Part shown: positions 16,401 through 20,599 of the stretch, piece by piece
How positions within the stretch are numbered: the stretch's first letter is position 1
Layout: each line of letters opens with the position of its first letter
Assembly: GCA_964505385.1 (NCBI GenBank)
Contig: CAZDIA010000044.1
Span: 1 to 20,599 of the forward strand
Source of the DNA: SLJN01 sp964505385
Lineage (GTDB): Bacteria > Bacteroidota > Rhodothermia > Balneolales > Natronogracilivirgulaceae
Length of the DNA stretch: 20,599 nt
Direction of reading: 5' to 3'
The notes under the pieces: model-generated
Told to the model about the DNA's origin: nothing
The model's database searches: none
The model's input: the letters and a program-made list of their open reading frames with translations, nothing else
Made by a program: the position numbers and the translations under genes

Positions 16401-16530
16401 CTCCAGATGTACCTTCCCCTCCATCAAATGATGATTCAGTACACGCCCGAAGTTCATTGACAGGAAAAGTAATTAATAGTAACAGTAATGAAAAAATTAT
16501 TGTATGTATTATTCGTCTAATGAGACTCAT
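13435..16530 (-). CDS. Large secreted type IX (Por) cargo protein with GLUG-type repeats
   Basis: This is a 1031-residue secreted protein. Signal peptide at 1-29 (charged start, LLLLLITF core, cleavage after ELRA). Residues about 35-420 open with FDGGEGTSGDPYQIETAEHL and carry repeated GGLVG / GGFAG motifs followed by S-Y-S/A, the GLUG repeat style of surface adhesins. Residues about 425-560 (SGNWNVADTWS...VTIQDGGTLLVDDDG) resemble a right-handed beta-helix scaffold. About 560-760 is an acidic beta-rich region. The final 89 residues (943-1031) are the type A sorting domain: NYPNPFNP, VYDMLGRRVATL, GTYIYRLEV. It is expected to cross the outer membrane and be displayed or released; adhesion is likely but unproven. 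The DNA for about the last 270 residues (13435-14250) is visibly GC-richer than the rest. Confidence 0.88.
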   Translation of the reverse strand: MSLIRRIIHTIIFSLLLLLITFPVNELRACTESSFDGGEGTSGDPYQIETAEHLNNVRNCLEDLEDQVFFEQIANIDLGGDDSSGDFYNSGDGWDPIGSETSADDDDTQNDLRFTGNYDGNGYTISNLFIDREETNSVGLFGVIGLEGVVQNVRIVGANVTGQRGVGTVAGRIRGESDDTKVEGSSAVNGTVTGHAVVGGLVGGNNSFIDAPAREDRPLISQSFADIDVFHQFQNNDTNQGDEPGVTEKYGGLVGCNQKGQTEDSYALGDVTIEYAQDNKDNDGEALSRIGGFAGCLENNGRIERSYSIGTVTISSVLTSDSDCAVDSIEDCENSFEQDDDAYLVGAFAGNKAGIGVNTGDIDDSYVLDESPLEPVGGTESGDVTELDEEDLQTELDGFDFDNVWSRDPNINNGFPYLSGNVPSVFSRESGNWNVADTWSTDSCGGAEASEAPGNDADVIICNDDEVTVNTDVTNTNSVTIQDGGTLLVDDDGKLDIEGSLHLESNGELDIADGGVAEIQDGASITKDGTITVLSGGMFNNQSGDKDVELELERELTVRGWVTLASPVEDKSYSDLLQGNIRTQIPGRDDIANENANIYTWPLDEEDMQPENWDFVDDSNYNQEIPEGNGFLTWIFDVDDDRNDLTEDPTLAVTGQEPDEFDVDTNEEDGGWTLLGNPFPTAISFDDLRNDANIENAVYVSEPDQDEWITYNGNNGDLTDGLIAPWQGFFVENEENANEVTLDFNDDIKTSDAPVFQFREAPQRDVVRLELAGEEVSTSAWLEFSPNGTLEGRTDGDTWQLTPMSANYTLLASRKGEEDLFDIGHFPLPGGEEPLSIPLEHEVSGEGDYTLKVTDMEEVSGIELYLNDRHEDVSIPLNGELNYEFTAAEAQQRAAGPDQTEIMDRPQPKKVADSDGNRFEITEEPLHPVSAEEPGETETPEELALNQNYPNPFNPATTISYELPEASHVELTVYDMLGRRVATLVDENIQAGRHEVSWNAEGVSSGTYIYRLEVSDSDAAGVLTRQMTFVK

Positions 16531-16792
16531 ATTTGATCTTTTTTAAAGAATTATATCTTATTCATGAATGGATCGGCTATGTTCCCTGTAAAGCCAAGTA
16601 GAATAACAAGTCGTCTGATACTTTTACGAATTTCAAAAGTCCCGTTTACTTAAACTTGAATTGTATTTTCTGTGTAATAAGCTTTGAAAAGAATTTTTTA
16701 GCCGGCATAGACGTAGACCAACATCTTACATCCGTGACAACCTTATTATACACTATAAAGAACCCAATTTAACATTAAATAGTATAGTGCAT

Positions 16793-16813
16793 CTGAATGC
16801 TGAATGCTGATTC
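16793..16813. repeat. Heptamer array CTGAATG x2 plus CTGATTC
   Basis: Three units in 7-base phase in the gene-free region; no inverted partner was found nearby. Confidence 0.6.
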
Positions 16814-17568
16814 GCTATTCACGTTAATTGTAAGCTACTAACTTACAAACACTATTTCAAGAGTTTTAGGTCTGGATATATAAAACTATAGCTTCACCAC
16901 AGTTATCTACGAGATGTTCTTAGCCCAATCACGCTACCCTTGAAGTGCAACAAGCATAGCCATTCCAATTTAAGCGAAGACCTGAGTCAGTTGAAGACGA
17001 GCATCGTAATGGTTTCCAAAAAATTCACCGGGTGAGTAAGTCATGTTGAAGTCCTGCCCTATGTAAAAAAAATTTTATAACATACCTATTCATCTTTTGA
17101 TTGATGGTTTATGTTATTGCATGATCTCCTTAGTTATATTACATAAGTAACCAAATCGCATTTCTAATCGATTTCAGGTTTGGTCGAGGGCTAAAATTTA
17201 GGCTTTCTGTAAATACCTGAGCTATCCTTCTATGAGCCACTCTCTGCACGTCTTCTGCAGGGCATCAAGAATGAGGCGAATGAGAAGTTGGCTGAAATAA
17301 TCTGATCAAAATCTACCCTTATCGAAATCACAAAGTAAGCTATCTTCCAGATTTAAGGTTTCGGACCTCACTTCTGAATTCTGAAACCCGACTCCAAAAA
17401 CAAAATTACAGCGAAATTAACCCTGAAAGCGCTTTTTTAATTTAGATTATTTAATCAATATTTAGTTTTAGCATTTTTATTTTAACCTTTTTCGCAGTCT
17501 TTCAATAATATTTTAATCCATCCATCCCCGTTTTATCCCTTAATTTAATTTTTTATTTGCTTTAGGGC

Positions 17569-17600
17569 TTGACATCTTCCTGTGAATTGCTTTGTTTAGC
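17569..17600 (+). promoter_or_regulatory. Possible ilv operon promoter
   Basis: A perfect TTGACA (17569-17574) lies about 65 bp before the leader start. At 17-19 bp spacing the -10 position reads TTGTTTAGC, which is poor, so only the -35 half is convincing. Confidence 0.25.
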
Positions 17601-17637
17601 TGATGTCAAATGATCTTAATGCAGAATAATTCATTCC

Positions 17638-17814
17638 GTGCACAATATAACCACACATACCAATTCACCAATTGATGCCGGTATAGCTTCCGTCGGCAGT
17701 GTGGACATAGGTGCACAAATTGCTTCCCTGCCAATTATTGGTATTATTAGCTCTATTATTATTCTACAGATCATTTCGGGAATTATCTCTGGACTACTAA
17801 TTCTAATTAAGTAA
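17638..17814 (+). CDS. Ile-rich leader peptide of the ilv operon
   Basis: From GTG at 17638 this frame encodes 58 residues and stops at 17814, 74 bp before the first possible ilvB start. No ATG exists in frame; the frame is closed upstream by TAA, and a second GTG at 17701 is possible. The last 26 residues (PIIGIISSIIILQIISGIIS then GLLILIK, minus the first P) contain about 13 Ile and 4 Leu, and 18 Ile codons occur in total. Such enrichment in the end product of the downstream enzymes is the hallmark of attenuation leaders. It is longer than classical ilv leaders (about 15-32 residues). Its end could also fold as a membrane helix, so a small membrane protein is the alternative. The stop lies 6 nt before the first arm of a switchable RNA structure, which supports the leader reading. 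Confidence 0.6.
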   Translation: MHNITTHTNSPIDAGIASVGSVDIGAQIASLPIIGIISSIIILQIISGIISGLLILIK

Positions 17815-17820
17815 CATACT

Positions 17821-17914
17821 CCAGAGGTCATTCCCGACAGCCCCTCCCGAATATCTACCCAACACATATCGCATAAGGCTCCAAGGCAATGACCTCTGGG
17901 AAAACTGTGAGGTC
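17821..17914 (+). promoter_or_regulatory. Candidate translational attenuator of ilvB
   Basis: Three segments can pair in exclusive ways. A is CCAGAGGTCATT (17821-17832), B is AATGACCTCTGG (17888-17899) and C is GAGGTC (17909-17914). A:B is a perfect 12-bp stem; B:C is a perfect 6-bp stem. C contains GAGG, placed 3 nt before the ATG at 17916, and so looks like the ilvB ribosome binding site. No T tract follows, so control of translation is more likely than a transcription terminator. A ribosome finishing the leader at 17814 would cover part of A and favour B:C (site hidden); one stalled on Ile codons would leave A:B (site open). Confidence 0.55.
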
Positions 17915-17915
17915 T

Positions 17916-19700
17916 ATGAAAACAGCCAAAACAAACAAAGCCGAGCCGGACAACAGCAATGATCATGCACTCCACGCTGTTGAAACCAACCATAATGCTG
18001 TAGAACTCAAGGGTTCTCAAATTTTTATTCAGGCACTGCTCAATCAGGGTGTGGATACCATTTTCGGATATCCCGGCGGTGTGCTGCTCGGGTTATATGA
18101 TGAATTATATAAAGCTCCTGAGCTCCGCCACATACTGATTCGCCATGAACAAGGCGGCACCCATGCTGCTGACGGATATGCACGTGCTACCGGAAAACCG
18201 GGTGTATTGCTTGTAACCTCCGGCCCCGGAGCAACCAACGCCGTTACCGGAATTACTACGGCAATGATGGATTCCATCCCATTGGTAGTATTTACCGGTC
18301 AGGTCCCATCCTCGTTGATCGGAAACGACGCGTTTCAGGAAGCTGATACTATCGGCATCACCCGGCCGATCACCAAGCATAGTTATCTGGTCAAAGATGC
18401 CTCTGATTTGAGCTGGGTGATTCCCGAAGCTTTCCATGTAGCACAAACCGGGCGTCCCGGCCCCGTACTTATAGACCTCCCAAAGGATATGCTTAATTCC
18501 ACCGGCACCTATACGCCGGACACCAAAGTCAGTATTCGGGGTTATAATATTGCAGATGAAGGAGATTTCGGCCAAATAAGCAATGCTGCTGAATTGCTCA
18601 ATAACGCCAAAAAACCTTTGATCTACGCCGGCGGTGGCGTGCTTTCAGGAGAAGCGTGGAAAGAGCTTCGCGAACTTGCCGAAACTACCGGAGCACCCGT
18701 AACTACTACCCTTATGGGGCTTGGCTCCTATCCCGAAAATGACGAGCAATCCCTCGGTATGCTCGGAATGCACGGCACCTGGTGGGCAAACATGGCAATA
18801 CAGGAATGTGATGTACTGCTTGCCGTCGGAGCCCGGTTTGATGATCGTGTGACCGGAAAAGTGGATGAATTCTCAACGAAATCAAAGAAAATCCACATCG
18901 ATATTGACCCTTCATGCATTAATAAGAATGTGCAGGTGGAGGTGCCGATTATCGGAAATACCAAAACCGTTTTGCAACAGCTCAATCAACTGGTTCAGCC
19001 TCTTGAGCTTTCAGAATGGTATCAACAAATCGATACATGGAAAACAGAACATCCCCTTCGGTATAAAAAGCCGGAAAAAGGAATTGCGCCTCAACATTTA
19101 ATGGAAATGACATCCGAAATCACTAAAGGTGAAGCCATAGTGACGGTGGATGTAGGCCAGCATCAGATGTGGGCTGCTCAGTATTATAAATTCAATCATC
19201 CGCGAAGCTGGCTCTCTTCCAGCGGTCTGGGAACAATGGGATTTGGATTTCCTTCCGGAATCGGAGCCAAAGTCGCCTGTCCCGATCGCGAAGTCGTTTG
19301 TATTACCGGCGACGGCGGATTTCAGATGACTGCCATGGAACTCGGCACCGCTGTAGCTTACAACATCCCTGTTAAAGTTGTCATCATGAATAACCATTAT
19401 CTCGGTATGGTGCGGCAATGGCAGGAGCTGTTTTTCGGAGGACGGTATTCCCACTCCCACCTCGAGCAGGGAAACCCCGACTTCGTCGCTCTTGCTGAAT
19501 CCTACGGGGCAGTTGGCATGCGAGCTGAATCACCTGAGGAATTCCGTGAAATCATGCAAAAAGCGATGACCATCACCGATAAACCGGTCATCATGGATGT
19601 ACATGTCGAACAGGAAGAAAATGTATATCCGATGATACCTCCCGGCGCGGCAGTTCATGATATGGTTGACACTGAATTACCAACTAACCACGACAAGTAA
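17916..19700 (+). CDS. ilvB: Acetolactate synthase large (catalytic) subunit
   Basis: This is 594 residues from the ATG at 17916, preceded by GAGG at good spacing. An in-frame ATG at 17889 would lie inside hairpin arm B and has no binding site. The enzyme uses thiamine diphosphate to condense pyruvate with pyruvate or 2-oxobutyrate, the first shared step of Val, Leu and Ile synthesis, in the cytoplasm. Visible motifs: FGYPGG, the catalytic Glu in RHEQGGTHAADGYARA (Glu78), the central FAD/Rossmann-like domain, and the ThDP/Mg motif GDGGF at 465 through NN at 492-493. The length is usual except for an Asn/His-rich N-terminal extension of about 30 residues. The regulatory subunit gene ilvN follows after a 125-bp gap filled with repeats. 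Confidence 0.96.
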   Translation: MKTAKTNKAEPDNSNDHALHAVETNHNAVELKGSQIFIQALLNQGVDTIFGYPGGVLLGLYDELYKAPELRHILIRHEQGGTHAADGYARATGKPGVLLVTSGPGATNAVTGITTAMMDSIPLVVFTGQVPSSLIGNDAFQEADTIGITRPITKHSYLVKDASDLSWVIPEAFHVAQTGRPGPVLIDLPKDMLNSTGTYTPDTKVSIRGYNIADEGDFGQISNAAELLNNAKKPLIYAGGGVLSGEAWKELRELAETTGAPVTTTLMGLGSYPENDEQSLGMLGMHGTWWANMAIQECDVLLAVGARFDDRVTGKVDEFSTKSKKIHIDIDPSCINKNVQVEVPIIGNTKTVLQQLNQLVQPLELSEWYQQIDTWKTEHPLRYKKPEKGIAPQHLMEMTSEITKGEAIVTVDVGQHQMWAAQYYKFNHPRSWLSSSGLGTMGFGFPSGIGAKVACPDREVVCITGDGGFQMTAMELGTAVAYNIPVKVVIMNNHYLGMVRQWQELFFGGRYSHSHLEQGNPDFVALAESYGAVGMRAESPEEFREIMQKAMTITDKPVIMDVHVEQEENVYPMIPPGAAVHDMVDTELPTNHDK

Positions 19701-19728
19701 AAAATTATCAACAACTTTAATTAATTCT

Positions 19729-19775
19729 GTTTGATGTTTGATGTTTACGCCAACCTCAAACATCAAACATCAAAC
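19729..19775 (+). repeat. Perfect heptamer hairpin in the ilvB-ilvN gap
   Basis: GTTTGATGTTTGATGTTT (19729-19746) pairs perfectly over 18 bp with 19758-19775, with an 11-nt loop. Both arms are built from the AAACATC heptamer. It lies inside the operon and would form in the ilvBN mRNA. Confidence 0.9.
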
Positions 19776-19788
19776 GTCAAACAGCCTG

Positions 19789-19820
19789 CCCCGAAAACCT
19801 TCGGGGTCAAACATCAAACA
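19789..19820 (+). repeat. Small GC hairpin plus further heptamers before ilvN
   Basis: CCCCGAA (19789-19795) pairs with TTCGGGG (19800-19806) around a 4-nt loop, followed by CAAACATCAAACA up to six bases before the ilvN ATG. No Shine-Dalgarno is visible at ilvN. Confidence 0.7.
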
Positions 19821-19825
19821 CCAAC

Positions 19826-20398
19826 ATGCCACAAACCACCAACAATAATAATAGTAATAACAATGCCGCCGGCGATGACATTAAGCGGCCAATAATACAT
19901 ACGCTGACATTGACAGTTGCCCACGGTTTTAATGCACTACCCAGAATCGTCGGGTTGTTCAGTGGTCGTGGGTATTACATCGAAACCATCAGCCTCGGTG
20001 AAGCTGAAGAACCGAATACGGCCCGCGTGACGATCACAACCAAAGGCGATCAGCATATTATTGAACAGATCGTCGGTCAGCTCGAAAAACTGGTGGATGT
20101 AATTGAAGTTCGCGAGCTCACTTTTGAATCCTTTGTGGAACGTGAAATGGCACTGATCAAAGTCGATGCACCGGAAAATAAAAGATCTGAAATCATGCAG
20201 GTCACCAACATTTTTCGCGCCAATATTGTGGATATAAGTGACGAAACTCTAACTGTAGAAGCTACCGGCAGCCGGGATAAAGTTAGTGCAGCCATCAACA
20301 TGCTAAGGCCATTCGGGCTCAGAGAAGTTGCACGTACCGGCACCGTAGCTATGAAACGCGAATTTGAAACGGCACCTAAGATTACATTGCAATCATGA
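19826..20398 (+). CDS. ilvN: Acetolactate synthase small (regulatory) subunit
   Basis: This 190-residue protein has an N-terminal ACT domain (about 22-100: HTLTLTVAHGFNALPRIVGLFSGRGYYIETISLG, then ARVTITTKGD and IEQIVGQLEKLVDVIEV) and a C-terminal domain (about 108-180: EREMALIKVDAPENKRSEIM, FRANIVDIS, FGLREVARTGTVAMKRE). It binds the large subunit, raises its activity and gives feedback inhibition by valine or other branched-chain products. The first about 20 residues are Asn-rich (NNNNSNNN), unusual for the family and possibly encoded by repeat-derived DNA. The ATG at 19826 follows directly on heptamer repeats and has no ribosome binding site, so translation may depend on coupling or on AT-rich context. 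ilvC follows after 100 bp. Confidence 0.95.
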   Translation: MPQTTNNNNSNNNAAGDDIKRPIIHTLTLTVAHGFNALPRIVGLFSGRGYYIETISLGEAEEPNTARVTITTKGDQHIIEQIVGQLEKLVDVIEVRELTFESFVEREMALIKVDAPENKRSEIMQVTNIFRANIVDISDETLTVEATGSRDKVSAAINMLRPFGLREVARTGTVAMKREFETAPKITLQS

Positions 20399-20461
20399 AG
20401 GCATCGAGGCACAAAGTGTGAAATTTAAAATGGTGAAGACCAACTGTCTGCTTGATGCCTT
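20398..20461 (+). repeat. Inverted repeat in the ilvN-ilvC gap
   Basis: AAGGCATCGAG (20398-20408, overlapping the ilvN stop codon by one base) pairs with CTTGATGCCTT (20451-20461) over 11 bp with one G-U pair. The left side continues in octamer-like units AGGCATCG, AGGCACAA, AGTGTGAA. No T tract follows, so readthrough to ilvC is expected. Confidence 0.65.
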
Positions 20462-20498
20462 ATAAATTAAATCAACTAACAAACCAAAAATCAACTCC

Positions 20499-20599
20499 AT
20501 GAAACTCTATTATGACAAAGACGCCAACCTCGATCTGCTAAAAAATAAAACAGTAGCAGTGCTCGGGTATGGCAGTCAGGGGCACGCACACGCGCAGAA
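20499..20599 (+). CDS. ilvC: Ketol-acid reductoisomerase, N-terminal part (cut by window end)
   Basis: The first 33 complete codons read MKLYYDKDANLDLLKNKTVA followed by VLGYGSQGHAHAQ. This is the start of ketol-acid reductoisomerase with the NADPH-binding loop GYGSQGHAHAQ. The enzyme converts acetolactate or acetohydroxybutyrate to the dihydroxy acids, the step after IlvBN. Short length before the GxGxxG loop fits a class I enzyme. The gene runs off the right edge, so nothing beyond the dinucleotide loop can be judged. Its place behind ilvN supports one ilvBNC transcript. Confidence 0.95.
   Translation, partial: MKLYYDKDANLDLLKNKTVAVLGYGSQGHAHAQ

Larger units (their letters stand above)
16531..17637. 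other. 1.1-kb region without an intact gene
   Basis: AT-rich DNA between the divergent type IX cargo gene and the ilv leader. It holds a heptamer array CTGAATG, CTGAATG, CTGATTC (16793-16813) and a hairpin TTGTAAG/CTTACAA (16828-16848). A minus-strand reading of 34 codons (16970-17074) looks like the tail of an outer-membrane barrel protein. No tRNA or small RNA could be recognised. Promoters for both flanking genes must lie here. Confidence 0.5.

Noticed and set aside
17222..17305. Minus-strand 28-codon frame ending in LILDALQKTCREWLIEG, considered as a transposase tail
   Set aside because: Too short and without a recognisable motif; frames of this length occur by chance.
17889..17915. ATG at 17889 as the ilvB start
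   Set aside because: It has no ribosome binding site and lies inside hairpin arm B, while the ATG at 17916 has GAGG at good spacing. Still possible.
17631..18020. 129-codon minus-strand frame across the ilv leader and the ilvB start
   Set aside because: It is antisense to the Ile-rich leader and to ilvB, and its Cys- and Met-rich product looks like a shadow frame.

Overview
The window looks like chromosome from a halophilic member of the Balneolota/Rhodothermota group (Bacteroidota-like). Four things point that way. Extracytoplasmic proteins are rich in Asp and Glu. A secreted protein ends in the 'NYPNPFNP...YDMLGRRVATL' type IX (Por) sorting domain. A glycine betaine synthesis enzyme is present. 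Most starts lack a clear Shine-Dalgarno. This placement is inferred from protein style, not from a marker gene. No rRNA, tRNA, CRISPR array or intact insertion sequence was seen.

Layout. 1-5096 is mainly minus strand: a PIG-L/LmbE deacetylase, a DUF2905 membrane protein just behind an M20 metallopeptidase, a small charged hypothetical protein, and a fused glycine/sarcosine plus sarcosine/dimethylglycine N-methyltransferase that should make the osmolyte glycine betaine. 5592-7728 (minus) carries a lipoprotein 5'-nucleotidase and a free-standing four-helix-bundle (S23/IVP) gene bracketed by inverted arrays of a 7-base repeat. 8028-12682 (plus) carries a secreted S9 prolyl-oligopeptidase-type peptidase, a small lipoprotein and an HPr-kinase-like protein. 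12683-13223 is a repeat-only region. 13224-16530 (minus) holds a short RiPP-precursor-like peptide gene directly behind a large type IX cargo protein. 16531-17637 has no intact gene. 17638-20599 (plus) is the branched-chain amino acid operon: an Ile-rich leader ORF, ilvB, ilvN and the start of ilvC.

Two parts deserve most attention. First, upstream of ilvB a 58-codon reading frame has about 13 Ile codons in its last 26 codons. It stops 6 nt before a set of mutually exclusive inverted repeats, one of which contains the likely ilvB ribosome binding site. The arrangement fits translational attenuation by isoleucine. Second, an HPr-kinase-like gene and, about 0.5 kb away on the other strand, a short peptide with a lasso-type leader motif (W-x-x-P-x-L, Thr ten residues after the Pro) may be a split-off, kinase-modified RiPP pair without its cyclase and protease in view.

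The intergenic DNA is full of short-period (7- or 8-base) arrays, several folded as inverted pairs. There is also a 32-bp perfect palindrome and a roughly 96-bp MITE-like hairpin with a partial second copy. One heptamer pair flanks the S23/IVP gene. Two hairpins of this kind sit in the ilvB-ilvN and ilvN-ilvC gaps.
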